DNA of 58,188 nt from Mycoplasma sp. CAG:472. GTDB taxonomy: Bacteria; Bacillota_I; Bacilli_A; RF39; UBA660. Positions 33,292 to 42,056 of this stretch are shown piece by piece. Position 1 is the first letter of the stretch; the number at the start of each line of letters is the position of its first letter. The stretch covers positions 1-58,188 of the forward strand of contig FR899401.1 of the NCBI GenBank assembly GCA_000437315.1. Direction: 5' to 3'. Both the position numbers and the translations under genes were made by a program. The notes beneath the pieces were generated by a model. The model had not been told where the DNA came from. It did no database searches and worked only from the letters and a program-made list of their open reading frames with translations.

Positions 33292-35790
33292 ATGGAAAAT
33301 GAAATTTTAAAAAGAATACAAGATTATGCCCTTGAGGAAATAATGGGTGATAGATTTGGAAAGTACGCTAAAGAAATAATTCTTGACCGTGCTATTCCAG
33401 ATGTTAGAGATGGTTTAAAACCAGTTCAACGAAGAATACTATATGCAATGTATAAAGCAGGAAATACCTCCGATAAAGGATATATAAAATGTGCTGCAAC
33501 AGTTGGTGATGTTTTAGGTAAATTCCATCCACATGGAGATTCATCAGTATATGATGCTATGGTAAGAATGAGTCAATGGTGGAAACAAAATCATATTTTA
33601 GTCGATATTCATGGAAATAATGGTTCAATGGATGGTGATGGTCCAGCAGCATATCGTTATACTGAAGCAAGACTTGCTAAAATAAGTAATGAACTTTTAA
33701 AAGATTTAGATAAAGAAACAGTATCTTGGGCTCTTAACTTTGATGATCGTTTCTTAGAACCTACTGTACTTCCTGCAAAATTTCCTAATTTACTTGTAAA
33801 TGGTGCAAATGGTATTTCTGCAGGGTATGCAACAAATATACCTCCCCATAATTTAGGAGAAATAATTGAGGCCACTATAAAAAGAATAGATTCTCCATCA
33901 TGTAAATTAGAGACAATTTTAGAAATTGTAAAAGGACCAGATTTCCCTACGGGAGGAATAGTCGAAGGTAAAGAGGGAATAATATCTGCTTTTACAAAAG
34001 GAACTGGTAAAGTAATTGTTAGAGCAAAAACAGAGTTTAAAAAAGAAAAAGGTAAAGAACAAATTATAATTTCTGAAATACCTTTTGATGTAAATAAAGC
34101 AGCTCTTGTAAGTAAAATTGATTCAATTAGAATTGATAAAAAAGTTGAGGGTATAAGCGAAGTAAGAGATGAAACTGATAGAGAAGGTTTACAAATAGCA
34201 ATTGATTTAAAAACTGGTGCAAACAAAGAATTAATTTTAAATTATTTATTTAAAAATACTGATCTTCAGATAAGTTATAATTATAATATGGTTTCAATTG
34301 TAAACAGGAGTCCTAAAGTACTAGGAATACTTGAAATACTTGATGCTTATATTGCACACTATAAAGATATTATTATAAAAAGAACTACATTTGAACTTAA
34401 AACTTATGAAAAAGAATTTAATATTGTATCAGGACTTATGAAAGCAATATCAATTCTTGATGAAGTTATAAAAGTAATAAGAAGTTCTAAAAATAAAGCA
34501 GATGCAAAAGAAAATTTAGTTAATAAATTTGATTTTAATATAGAGCAAGCGGAAGCAATAGTAACTTTACAACTTTATAGATTAACAAATACTGATATTG
34601 TAGTTTTAAAGGAAAGAGCCGAAGAACTTCAAAAGTTAATTGAAAGATGTCATGAAATATTATCTGATGAAGGCGTTTTAAAATCACTTATGAAATCAGA
34701 ACTTAGAGAAGTTAAGAAAAACTATGCAGTTCCTAGAAAGACTGAAATTAAAGATGAAATAACTGAAATAAAAGTTGATTTAAAAGATATGATACCTAAA
34801 GAGGATGTTATTGTTGTTGTTACAAATGATGGTTATATTAAAAAAGTTCCTATGAAGTCATTTAAAGCGGCCACTGATGAAACAACTTTAAAACCTGGTG
34901 ATTTTGTTAGAAATATGTTTGAACTTAATACAAGAGATTATATATTATCATTTACATCTCTTGGAAACTATTTATTTATTCCAGTACATACAATAACTGA
35001 ATGTAAATGGAAAGATTTAGGTAAACATATAAGTAACCTAATAATGATTAAAGAAAACGAAAGAATAATTAATTCATTTATTTTTGAAAAGGGTACATCT
35101 TTAGTATTAACCTCAAAAGAGGGTATGATTAAAAAAGTTAGAATGGAAGAGTTTGAGGTTTCAAGATGTTCTAAACCAATGACGTCAATAAAACTTAAGG
35201 ATAATGATGAACTAATAAGTGTTCAAAAAGAGGGTAAGAAAACCTTAATTTTAACAGATAATAATTATTATTTACTATTTGAAACTGGTGAAATCCCAGA
35301 GGTTGGACCTAAAGCATCAGGTGTAAAAGGATATCCTATAAAGGATAATAATGTTATATCATCCTCACAAATTAATGATAGTGATGAATACATTAATATT
35401 TTTACTAATTTAAATACTGCAAAAAGGGTTAAATTATCTGAACTTGTAGAGTTAACTAGAAATAAAAAAGGTAAAGAAATAATTAAGAAAAATAAAACTA
35501 AAGATTATAGAGTAATATCTGCATTTACCTCAAATGTTAGAACAATTAATGTTATTAAAACAAATGATGATGTAAATGAAATAAAAAATAGTGATATTCC
35601 TATTATGGATTCAAATAGTTTTGGAAGTACATATACTAAATTAAAGGTTGTTAATGTAAAACCAAAATATGAATTTGAAAAAATAGGTAAAACAAAAGAC
35701 ATAGATTTTCCTAAAGAAGAACCTAAAGAGGAAACTAAAGAGGAAACTCAAATATCATTTGAAGATTTTACAAATAGTTTTAAAATATAA
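33292..35790 (+). CDS. parC: DNA topoisomerase IV subunit A
   Basis: DNA-cleaving subunit. Catalytic Tyr is Y123 in AAYRYTEARL. The quinolone region reads HPHGDSSVYDAM with both Ser present (84, 85) and Asp where many have Glu, i.e. without the common resistance changes. FPNLLVNGANGISAGYATNI is typical of ParC; the GyrA box QRRGGKG is absent from the C-terminal beta-pinwheel, again indicating ParC. 832 residues. Starts 4 bp after parE and has an RBS GGGGG-like site inside its end. Confidence 0.93.
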   Translation: MENEILKRIQDYALEEIMGDRFGKYAKEIILDRAIPDVRDGLKPVQRRILYAMYKAGNTSDKGYIKCAATVGDVLGKFHPHGDSSVYDAMVRMSQWWKQNHILVDIHGNNGSMDGDGPAAYRYTEARLAKISNELLKDLDKETVSWALNFDDRFLEPTVLPAKFPNLLVNGANGISAGYATNIPPHNLGEIIEATIKRIDSPSCKLETILEIVKGPDFPTGGIVEGKEGIISAFTKGTGKVIVRAKTEFKKEKGKEQIIISEIPFDVNKAALVSKIDSIRIDKKVEGISEVRDETDREGLQIAIDLKTGANKELILNYLFKNTDLQISYNYNMVSIVNRSPKVLGILEILDAYIAHYKDIIIKRTTFELKTYEKEFNIVSGLMKAISILDEVIKVIRSSKNKADAKENLVNKFDFNIEQAEAIVTLQLYRLTNTDIVVLKERAEELQKLIERCHEILSDEGVLKSLMKSELREVKKNYAVPRKTEIKDEITEIKVDLKDMIPKEDVIVVVTNDGYIKKVPMKSFKAATDETTLKPGDFVRNMFELNTRDYILSFTSLGNYLFIPVHTITECKWKDLGKHISNLIMIKENERIINSFIFEKGTSLVLTSKEGMIKKVRMEEFEVSRCSKPMTSIKLKDNDELISVQKEGKKTLILTDNNYYLLFETGEIPEVGPKASGVKGYPIKDNNVISSSQINDSDEYINIFTNLNTAKRVKLSELVELTRNKKGKEIIKKNKTKDYRVISAFTSNVRTINVIKTNDDVNEIKNSDIPIMDSNSFGSTYTKLKVVNVKPKYEFEKIGKTKDIDFPKEEPKEETKEETQISFEDFTNSFKI

Positions 35791-35795
35791 AAAAT

Positions 35796-35820
35796 AAACA
35801 CTCAATAAATTGGGTGTTTT
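35796..35820 (+). terminator. Terminator of parE-parC
   Basis: AAACACTC (35796-35803) / GGGTGTTT (35812-35819, one G-T pair), T-rich after. Confidence 0.75.
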
Positions 35821-35865
35821 ATTCATTTTACTATATTATTTTCATATATTTATATTGGTGATATC

Positions 35866-36210
35866 ATGAGTAAAAAAGATGATTTTAAAGAATTTGCAAG
35901 TAAAAATCCAAGTCTTGCTAAGTACATAGAAAACGGTGAAATGTCATGGCAAAAATTTTATGAACTTTATGATATTTATGGAGAAGATGAAAGTGTATGG
36001 AGTAAATATAAAAATAGTGAAAGAAATGGAGAAAGTAGTTTTAAAATAAATGATTTAATAAAGGGTGTTAATATAGATACTATTAAAGAACATATTACAA
36101 CTGCTCAAAAAGCATTAGATTTTGTTCAAGAACTTACAAGTAAAACAGGTGGAAATGTTCCTAAAGCGCCAGTTACACCAAGACCACTTAATAAATTTTT
36201 CGAGGATTAA
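35866..36210 (+). CDS. ylbD: YlbD-like protein
   Basis: 114 residues similar in pattern to B. subtilis YlbD, annotated as a spore-coat-associated protein: FKEFASKNPSLAKYIENG, MSWQKFYELYDIYGEDE, WSKYKN. The tail is Pro-rich (PKAPVTPRPLNKFF). It is followed directly by a YlbE-like gene, the same neighbour order as in Bacillus, which strengthens the call. Nothing else in the window indicates sporulation. Confidence 0.7.
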   Translation: MSKKDDFKEFASKNPSLAKYIENGEMSWQKFYELYDIYGEDESVWSKYKNSERNGESSFKINDLIKGVNIDTIKEHITTAQKALDFVQELTSKTGGNVPKAPVTPRPLNKFFED

Positions 36211-36431
36211 TGAATAAAAGTGTACTAATTTCTTTAAAAGAAAATGAAAAATTATTTTCACATTTTATGGAAAATTCATATTATATAAAAGATTTAAATC
36301 GTAATCCAAATTTTTTTAAAACATTTGAAAGTAAAATGAAGGAAGTTTATAAAGAAAGAACCTCTGATAAAATAAGTAAAGCTATTGACACAGTAGATAT
36401 GATATCATCAATAATTGACACAATTAAGTAA
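36210..36431 (+). CDS. ylbE: YlbE-like protein
   Basis: 73 residues matching the YlbE pattern: LKENEKLFSHFMENSYYIKD, LNRNPNFFKTFESKMKEVYK, RTSDKISKAIDTVDMI. The start shares one base with the ylbD stop region, implying coupling. Function of the family is unknown. No membrane segment. Confidence 0.75.
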   Translation: MNKSVLISLKENEKLFSHFMENSYYIKDLNRNPNFFKTFESKMKEVYKERTSDKISKAIDTVDMISSIIDTIK

Positions 36432-36438
36432 AAACATC

Positions 36439-36467
36439 TTGAAAAAAATTTTTTAGTATGCTATTCT
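36439..36467 (+). promoter_or_regulatory. Promoter of the pilin-like gene
   Basis: TTGAAA (36439-36444), 17 bp, TATTCT (36462-36467). Confidence 0.6.
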
Positions 36468-36489
36468 TAATATAGAAAGGATAGCAAAT

Positions 36490-36993
36490 ATGAGAAATAA
36501 TAAAAAAGGTTTTACATTAGTTGAACTTCTTGCTGTAATCGTTATTTTAGCGGTTGTTATGTTAATTGGTATTACTGCAATGGGACCAATAATGGCTAAT
36601 TCAAGAAAGTCTGCTTTAAAAAGTGATGGAATTGATTTAATGAATGCTGCCAAAACAGCTTATCAAGCAGAGGCTATGACAAATAATCCTGCATTTCAAC
36701 CAAATCAATCTATATGTTTTGATATTACTTGGTTAGTAGCAAAAGGATATGCGGAAAACAAACAAAGTTATAATGCTTCAGTATTAGTAAAATATGATTC
36801 AAGTACTAATCAATATTCATATACTTATTGGATTGGTAATAAAACATATGACTTTTTAGAGGCAACAGGAAATACAGATTTTGAAGATGCAGCAAATCAT
36901 AATGATAGTAATAATACAGCACTTCAAAAATGTGGTAACAAGACTCCTAAAGGTTATGATTTATATTGTACAGGATCATCTTGTAGTGCATAA
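36490..36993 (+). CDS. Type IV pilin-like protein with N-methylation motif
   Basis: Prepilin leader MRNNKKG followed by FTLVELLAVIVILAVVMLIG: cleavage expected after Gly7 with Phe as N-terminus and Glu at +5, the pilin hallmark. The mature domain (~155 residues) has a long N-terminal helix, then a globular part with paired Cys (SICFDI, LQKCGNK, DLYCTGSSC). It resembles ComGC or gut-Bacilli minor pilins. No pilus assembly ATPase, peptidase or platform gene is in the window. Ribosome site AAAGGA. Confidence 0.82.
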   Translation: MRNNKKGFTLVELLAVIVILAVVMLIGITAMGPIMANSRKSALKSDGIDLMNAAKTAYQAEAMTNNPAFQPNQSICFDITWLVAKGYAENKQSYNASVLVKYDSSTNQYSYTYWIGNKTYDFLEATGNTDFEDAANHNDSNNTALQKCGNKTPKGYDLYCTGSSCSA

Positions 36994-37020
36994 AAAAACT
37001 CATTTGAGTTTTTTTTTATT
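36992..37020 (+). terminator. Terminator of the pilin-like gene
   Basis: AAAAAACTC (36993-37001) / GAGTTTTTT (37006-37014), ATTT loop and more T. Confidence 0.85.
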
Positions 37021-37052
37021 TTGTGATATTCTTTTAGTATGGAGGAAATAAA

Positions 37053-37937
37053 ATGATAATAGGCTCACATGTAAGTTTTAATAATGGACTTTTAGGTTCT
37101 GTTAAGGAGGCCATCTCATATAATGCAAATACATTTATGTTTTATACTGGTGCTCCACAAAATACTATAAGAAAAGAAATAAATGTAAATAATGTAATCG
37201 AAGCACATAATCTTATGAAAGAGTATGGAATAAATATAGAAAATGTAATATGTCATGCTCCTTATATAATAAATCTTGCAAATAATATTGATGCAAATAA
37301 ATGGCAATTTAGTATTAATTTTTTAAAAAATGAGATTAAAAGATGTGATGAACTTGGCATAAAATATATTGTTGTTCATCCAGGTGCTAGTGTTTCTCTT
37401 GATAGAGAGGTTGCTCTAAAAAATATTGTTGATGCTTTAAACTATGTTATAAATGTTGATACTGATGTAACTGTACTTCTTGAAACAATGGCCGGAAAAG
37501 GTACTGAATGTGGCAAAAACATCGAAGAAATAAAATATTTACTTGATAATGTAATATTTAAAAATAAAATTGGTGTATGTTTAGATACTTGTCATTTAAA
37601 TGATTCAGGAGTTGATTTAAATAATTTTGATTCTTATTTAAAAGAGTTTGATAATTTAATTGGTATAGATAAAATAGGATGTATTCATATAAATGATAGT
37701 AAAAATCCTTTGGGAAGTAAAAAAGATAGACATGAAAATATTGGTTATGGTTATATAGGATTTGATAATCTAATTAATGTAATATATAATGATAAATTAA
37801 AAAATGTTCCAAAAATACTTGAAACACCTTATATTGGAGACTTCCCTCCATACAAATTTGAAATAAAAATGATAAAAGATAAGAAATTTAATCCAAATTT
37901 AACCAAAGATGTTTTAGAGTATTATAAAAATCTTTGA
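37053..37937 (+). CDS. nfo: Endonuclease IV (AP endonuclease)
   Basis: Cuts DNA at abasic sites in base-excision repair. TIM-barrel zinc enzyme with recognisable motifs: GSHVSFNNGLLGSV, VVHPGASVSL (metal His), LLETMAGKGTECG (Glu), GVCLDTCHLNDSG (Asp, His), IHINDSKNPLGSKKDRHENIG and ETPYIGDFPPYKFEIKMI. 294 residues, full length. Ribosome site GGAGG. Converges with the DUF2624-like gene; in B. subtilis nfo (yqfS) also neighbours that family. Confidence 0.95.
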   Translation: MIIGSHVSFNNGLLGSVKEAISYNANTFMFYTGAPQNTIRKEINVNNVIEAHNLMKEYGINIENVICHAPYIINLANNIDANKWQFSINFLKNEIKRCDELGIKYIVVHPGASVSLDREVALKNIVDALNYVINVDTDVTVLLETMAGKGTECGKNIEEIKYLLDNVIFKNKIGVCLDTCHLNDSGVDLNNFDSYLKEFDNLIGIDKIGCIHINDSKNPLGSKKDRHENIGYGYIGFDNLINVIYNDKLKNVPKILETPYIGDFPPYKFEIKMIKDKKFNPNLTKDVLEYYKNL

Positions 37938-38182
37938 TATTTAGAAAAGTATTCAATATATACTTTTTTTATTTTTTCAAAATTATTACCTTTATATTTA
38001 TTTTTATAACGATCTATTTTAAATAAACTAGGATTTTTAAGCATTTCTTTATAATTTTTTTTAACAAAATCATAAGTAAAAGTAAGCTCATCATCGTCTA
38101 AAAAAACATTTTTGCTTTTAGCAAATTTATTTACATCTTCTTTAGTAATACCTTTCATAAAATTATCTATCATACCAAACAT
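37922..38182 (-). CDS. DUF2624-like small protein (YqfT type)
   Basis: 86 residues, helical and charged: GITKEDVNKFAKSKNVFLDD, then KNYKEMLKNPSLFKIDRYKN. Pattern and location beside nfo match the B. subtilis yqfS-yqfT neighbourhood. The start at 38182 is set by AGGTGAT upstream; a GTG at 38191 lies inside that site. It overlaps the nfo 3' end by 16 bp on the opposite strand. Function of the family is unknown. Confidence 0.6.
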   Translation of the reverse strand: MFGMIDNFMKGITKEDVNKFAKSKNVFLDDDELTFTYDFVKKNYKEMLKNPSLFKIDRYKNKYKGNNFEKIKKVYIEYFSKYQRFL

Positions 38183-38235
38183 TTTTATCACCTAATATAT
38201 TGTATGATTTATTTTATTTTTTGAATACTATTAAT

Positions 38236-40005
38236 ATGAAAAAGTTTTTATTATTATTTAAATTTACTATTATTATTTTCTTTATTTTTATAAGTGTATA
38301 TTTTATTTATAATCGTAAATTATTAAATAGATATTATCAAGAAAGACTTATTTTTAAAACAAAAAAATTAGTAAGCATTGATGATGGTTTAAGGGGGAAT
38401 ATCTATGATAAAAATGGCATTTTACTCGTAGGTAATAAAAAGGTATATAATCTTACTTATCATTATAATGAAAATGAAGATATTTTGGAAATACTTAAAT
38501 TTCTTTATAATAATTTTAATATAAATAAAGATGAATTTTTAAAAAAAGTTAATAATAGTTATAAATATGAAGATATAATTTTAAAAGATAATTTAGATGA
38601 AAAGAAAATATCTTTAGTTTTAAATAGTGGTGTCAAAGGACTTTTTATTAAAGAAAGTTTTGAAAGATTCTATCCATATAAAGATACTTTAAAAAATGTA
38701 TTAGGTTCAGTCGGCCCTATTCAAAAAGAAAATAAAAATTATTATTTAAAAAAAGGTTATAAATTATATGAAAAGGTAGGTATTTCTGGTTTAGAAAGAG
38801 AATATGAAGAATATTTAAAAGGAACAAATGCAAAATATAAAGTAAATAATGATAATAGTTTAACTTTAATTTCTCATGGTAAAAAGGGTAGTGACTTATA
38901 TTTATCTATTGATATAAATTTAGTTAATGAAATAAATAGAATTATTAAAGAGGAACTTGTTAAGGCTAAAAAACATCTTAATACACAGTATTTAAATGAT
39001 GCTTTTGTAATCGTAGGAAATCCTAAAACATCTGAAGTTTATTCCTTAAATGGACAAAGATATTTAAATGATAATACTTTTACTGATATTAGTTTAAATA
39101 ATATTAATAGTGCTTTTACAATGGGTTCTGTAGTAAAGGGAGCTACGATAAGTGTTGGATACAAATATAATCTAATTGAAAAAGGTAAAAAGATTTTAGA
39201 TGGTTGTGTAAAACTAAAAAATAAAACTGAAAAATGTTCTTTTAAAGAACTTGGTTATTTAGATGATGTTAGTGCCCTTAAAATGAGTTCAAATTATTAT
39301 CAGTTTTTAATAGCAATTTCGCTTTTAGGAAAAAAGTATACACCCAATATGGATCTAAATGCAAGTGAAAAAGAATTTAATATTTATAGAGATATGCTTT
39401 CTTCATATGGCCTTGGCATTATAACTGGTATTGATTTACCTAATGAAAAACCAGGTCTTAAGGGAAATATTATTAGTGATGACTTACTTTTAAATTTAGC
39501 GATAGGGCAGTATGATACTTATACACCTATTGAACTTTTTAATTATATTAATACTTTAGCAATGAAAGGAAAAAGAATTAGTCCTTCACTTGTAAATGAG
39601 ATAAAAAATAATGACTTTATAATTTATAAAAATAAGCATGAGGTAGTGGATAATGTCCAAATTTCAAATGATGACTTTAATCAAATTCATAAGGGATTTT
39701 ATGAAGTAATGAATAATGGTACAGGTTTAGGATTTATGAATAAAAATCTTTCTCCAGCAGGTAAAACTGGTACAAGTGAATCTTTTATTGATACAAATAA
39801 TGATGGTAAAATAGATACTAAAACATTAACTCTTACAATGGCTGGTTTCTTTCCTTATGATGATCCGAAGGTATCTTTGATTGTTGTTTGTCCAAATACC
39901 TCGCATAACAATGGTAAAAATAAAGATTACATTTATTATTTAACAAGTAAAATTTCTCGAAGAATTACAAATATTTTTAATGAACAAAAAAATAGTTTCA
40001 ATTAA
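38236..40005 (+). CDS. Class B penicillin-binding protein (transpeptidase)
   Basis: Peptidoglycan D,D-transpeptidase. A membrane anchor (~8-26) is followed by a dimerisation/pedestal region (RGNIYDKNGILL) and the transpeptidase domain with S298-VV-K301, S351-S-N353 and K510-T-G. 589 residues, similar to PBP2/PbpA or SpoVD-like proteins, without C-terminal PASTA domains. No ribosome site lies before ATG 38236; a TTG at 38200 is also in frame but no better supported. The 3' end carries one copy of a tandem duplication. Confidence 0.9.
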   Translation: MKKFLLLFKFTIIIFFIFISVYFIYNRKLLNRYYQERLIFKTKKLVSIDDGLRGNIYDKNGILLVGNKKVYNLTYHYNENEDILEILKFLYNNFNINKDEFLKKVNNSYKYEDIILKDNLDEKKISLVLNSGVKGLFIKESFERFYPYKDTLKNVLGSVGPIQKENKNYYLKKGYKLYEKVGISGLEREYEEYLKGTNAKYKVNNDNSLTLISHGKKGSDLYLSIDINLVNEINRIIKEELVKAKKHLNTQYLNDAFVIVGNPKTSEVYSLNGQRYLNDNTFTDISLNNINSAFTMGSVVKGATISVGYKYNLIEKGKKILDGCVKLKNKTEKCSFKELGYLDDVSALKMSSNYYQFLIAISLLGKKYTPNMDLNASEKEFNIYRDMLSSYGLGIITGIDLPNEKPGLKGNIISDDLLLNLAIGQYDTYTPIELFNYINTLAMKGKRISPSLVNEIKNNDFIIYKNKHEVVDNVQISNDDFNQIHKGFYEVMNNGTGLGFMNKNLSPAGKTGTSESFIDTNNDGKIDTKTLTLTMAGFFPYDDPKVSLIVVCPNTSHNNGKNKDYIYYLTSKISRRITNIFNEQKNSFN

Positions 40006-40085
40006 GGAAACTATCTTGATTTATTTTGAGATTGCTTTAAATAAGCAGTATTAATTTCATGTAAATTACCTGGAACGTAGTTTTC
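39907..40085. repeat. Tandem duplication, copy A (end of PBP gene plus end of the 40.0-kb gene)
   Basis: 179 bp closely matching 40524-40701, with a 1-bp gap and few substitutions. Contains the final ~30 codons of the PBP gene and the final ~23 codons of the minus-strand gene. Confidence 0.92.
39992..40014. terminator. Shared bidirectional terminator, copy A
   Basis: ATAGTTTC (39992-39999) / GAAACTAT (40007-40014), between convergent genes. Includes the PBP stop codon. Confidence 0.65.
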
Positions 40086-40439
40086 TGTCAAAAAAATTGT
40101 ATAATTATATTCATTTTGTAAATCAGTTAAATCCTCAATCCACGCACCATATTCATTAATAAGTTTATTTAAAATATTATTTAATGCAAATGAACTACTT
40201 TGCTCGATGGAATGTGCCATTTCATAAGTGATATCTTGAAGAACTTGAGTAATCTTGCAATTAAATCCTATGTCATTAAAACTTCCCATACCACAGAAAA
40301 GGCTCGTATATTTAGAAATATTATTATTTTCAAAATATGATTGGCGTGCCTCTTGAACATATTTTAACCACCAACCATCTTCATAAGTTTCTAACATATA
40401 AATAAGTTCATTTAAATACTCTAAAAAAGTTTCTTTCAT
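40011..40439 (-). CDS. DUF6966-like protein, copy 1 (142 aa)
   Basis: Acidic, helical protein: FLEYLNELIYMLETYEDGWW, then FCGMGSFNDIGF, a motif like that of DUF6966, and the C-terminal NYVPGNLHEINTAYLKQSQN. It is paralogous to the next gene: both share the same layout and an identical final 23 residues, while the middle has diverged. The ribosome site is AGAGGC and a TATAAT lies upstream (minus strand). Comparable small proteins are sometimes immunity factors of contact or secretion systems; no evidence for that here. Confidence 0.65.
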   Translation of the reverse strand: MKETFLEYLNELIYMLETYEDGWWLKYVQEARQSYFENNNISKYTSLFCGMGSFNDIGFNCKITQVLQDITYEMAHSIEQSSSFALNNILNKLINEYGAWIEDLTDLQNEYNYTIFLTENYVPGNLHEINTAYLKQSQNKSR

Positions 40440-40523
40440 AATGCCTCTTTTGTTTAAGGTATATTATAAACTAATTAATTTTTATTTTCAAGCATTTTAT
40501 TTATTGAATATTTATTGAATGGT

Positions 40524-40622
40524 AATAATGGTAAAAATAAAGATTATATTTATTATTTAACAAGTAAAATTTCTCAAAGAATTACTGGTATTTTTAATGA
40601 ACAAAAAAATAGTTTCAATTAA
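40524..40622 (+). pseudogene. Relic of the PBP gene 3' end
   Basis: Encodes the last ~30 residues of the class B PBP with several changes and its stop codon, but no start, promoter or active-site part. It arose by duplication of the PBP/paralogue junction. Confidence 0.75.
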
Positions 40623-40630
40623 GAAACTAT
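40609..40630. terminator. Bidirectional terminator, copy B
   Basis: ATAGTTTC (40609-40616) / GAAACTAT (40623-40630), 6-nt loop. Confidence 0.6.
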
Positions 40631-41085
40631 CTTGATTTATTTTGAGATTGCTTTAAATAAGCAGTATTAATTTCATGTAAGTTACCAGGAACATAGTTTT
40701 CAAGTAGGTAACTATAGAAGGCAAGTCTTTTTTCATTTTCTTGATAATAACTTATATCTCTATTATTTTCGGTGCATTCTTTAATCCAACCAATGTCGTG
40801 TTTTACAATTCTGTCTAATATTTCATAAACATCAGTATAACCATTTTTGTTTATTTCATAACCCATATTTGATGTTATGGTTTTAATTAACTGTGTACAG
40901 TCATTTTTAAAGATAGAATCACTGAAACTTCCCATACCACCGAAAGCTCTTAAAAATTTATCAATGTCATTTTCATCACGATATTTTATGTAGGCTTTTT
41001 CCATCCATTCTGCCCACCAACTATTTTCATATTCTTTTAACATATAAATAAGTTCGCTTAAATATTCTAAAAATATTTCTTTCAT
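40627..41085 (-). CDS. DUF6966-like protein, copy 2 (152 aa)
   Basis: Paralogue of the 40.0-kb gene: FLEYLSELIYMLKEYENSWW, FGGMGSFSDSIF, and the same final NYVPGNLHEINTAYLKQSQN. It has ~10 extra residues before the shared end. Ribosome site AAGGGGGAT. Promoter TTTACA-17-TATAAT upstream. Two intact copies with unlike middles suggest diversification after duplication. Confidence 0.65.
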   Translation of the reverse strand: MKEIFLEYLSELIYMLKEYENSWWAEWMEKAYIKYRDENDIDKFLRAFGGMGSFSDSIFKNDCTQLIKTITSNMGYEINKNGYTDVYEILDRIVKHDIGWIKECTENNRDISYYQENEKRLAFYSYLLENYVPGNLHEINTAYLKQSQNKSR

Positions 41086-41107
41086 ATTATCCCCCTTAAC
41101 TGATATG

Positions 41108-41136
41108 ATTATACCACAAATTTTGTAAAATGTAAA
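41108..41136 (-). promoter_or_regulatory. Promoter of the second DUF6966-like gene
   Basis: On the minus strand: TTTACA (41136-41131), 17 bp, TATAAT (41113-41108). Confidence 0.8.
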
Positions 41137-41152
41137 GTCGATGTAAATATGA

Positions 41153-41932
41153 TTAAATCTTAAATGGAGCTTTTTTCGTAAATTTTAAGCAAAAATTTTG
41201 AGGATTAAAATCAAGATTTGCAAAAGAATAATTATACAACTTTTCTAAATTATCAAGCATTACATTTTTATCATTGATATTTAAACAATTTAAATATAGG
41301 GAAATAAATGTCTCATTTGGTAATGTGTGAATGCTGGAATTTATATAGTTATTAGCATACTCTTTATCTATGTAAATCCTTTCAATTTTCATTAAAGGTA
41401 AATCAATTATACCATTTATTTTGGAATATAATACTCTTATTTTCTCTAAAACAATAAAATAAACTGCATAAAAACTATCTTGATTTATAAGTGATTCTAA
41501 ATCTTCAATACGATTGTTGATAGAAAATATAGAAAATTTATCTTCTTCGGTAAAAAAACATTGTATTTTCTGATTATATAAATATTTAGCATAATTAACA
41601 AAATCTTTTACTTTATCATTTGTATCAGAGATTATTTCACAAGTAGCAAATTTTGTTAAGTGAGAGGGATCATTATTATTAATTTCATTATCCGCTAAAG
41701 AATATAATCTTTGTAAATCATTTATAAAAAATTCCACTCTAACATTATCAATCATCATACTACCACAGTCTAATGTATGGTAATTTTCTTTAATTATCAT
41801 TACATCTAAATCTGATAAACTATTATTTCTTTCTCCTACATAACTTCCGTAAACTATAATACCTGTATAGTTTTTAATATTTAATTTTTTTATTAATTCG
41901 TTAACTTTTTCTATTATCGTGTTATTTATCAT
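41153..41932 (-). CDS. Nucleotidyltransferase-domain protein (aminoglycoside-nucleotidyltransferase-like)
   Basis: Start at 41932 is set by AGAGAG upstream. The 259-residue protein has the Pol-beta-type motif IIVYGSYVGERNNSLSDLDVM (Gly-Ser ... Asp-x-Asp), and a third acidic residue in VRVEFFIND. A C-terminal ~130-residue helical domain follows, as in ANT-like and KNTase-C proteins. It could modify a small molecule or act as a MNT-type antitoxin/toxin partner, but no HEPN gene is next to it. Substrate unknown. Confidence 0.75.
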   Translation of the reverse strand: MINNTIIEKVNELIKKLNIKNYTGIIVYGSYVGERNNSLSDLDVMIIKENYHTLDCGSMMIDNVRVEFFINDLQRLYSLADNEINNNDPSHLTKFATCEIISDTNDKVKDFVNYAKYLYNQKIQCFFTEEDKFSIFSINNRIEDLESLINQDSFYAVYFIVLEKIRVLYSKINGIIDLPLMKIERIYIDKEYANNYINSSIHTLPNETFISLYLNCLNINDKNVMLDNLEKLYNYSFANLDFNPQNFCLKFTKKAPFKI

Positions 41933-41957
41933 TATATCTCTCTTTCTTTTAAAACAT

Positions 41958-41986
41958 ATTATAAAGTAACAATATTTAAATTTCAA
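41958..41986 (-). promoter_or_regulatory. Promoter of the nucleotidyltransferase gene
   Basis: Minus strand: TTGAAA (41986-41981), 17 bp, TATAAT (41963-41958). Confidence 0.8.
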
Positions 41987-42056
41987 GTAGCGGGAATTTA
42001 AGCTGTTGTTATAAGGCATTATTGTATGATAAAATTAGTATGAGGTAGAAATTATT

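Larger units (their letters stand above)
40524..40701. repeat. Tandem duplication, copy B (pseudo-copy of the PBP gene end)
   Basis: 178 bp matching 39907-40085. The PBP-derived ~100 bp here has no upstream gene, so it is a non-coding relic; the minus-strand part is the coding end of the second paralogue. Confidence 0.92.

Noticed and set aside
40524..40622. A second PBP gene
   Set aside because: Only the last ~30 codons are present, derived from the tandem duplication.
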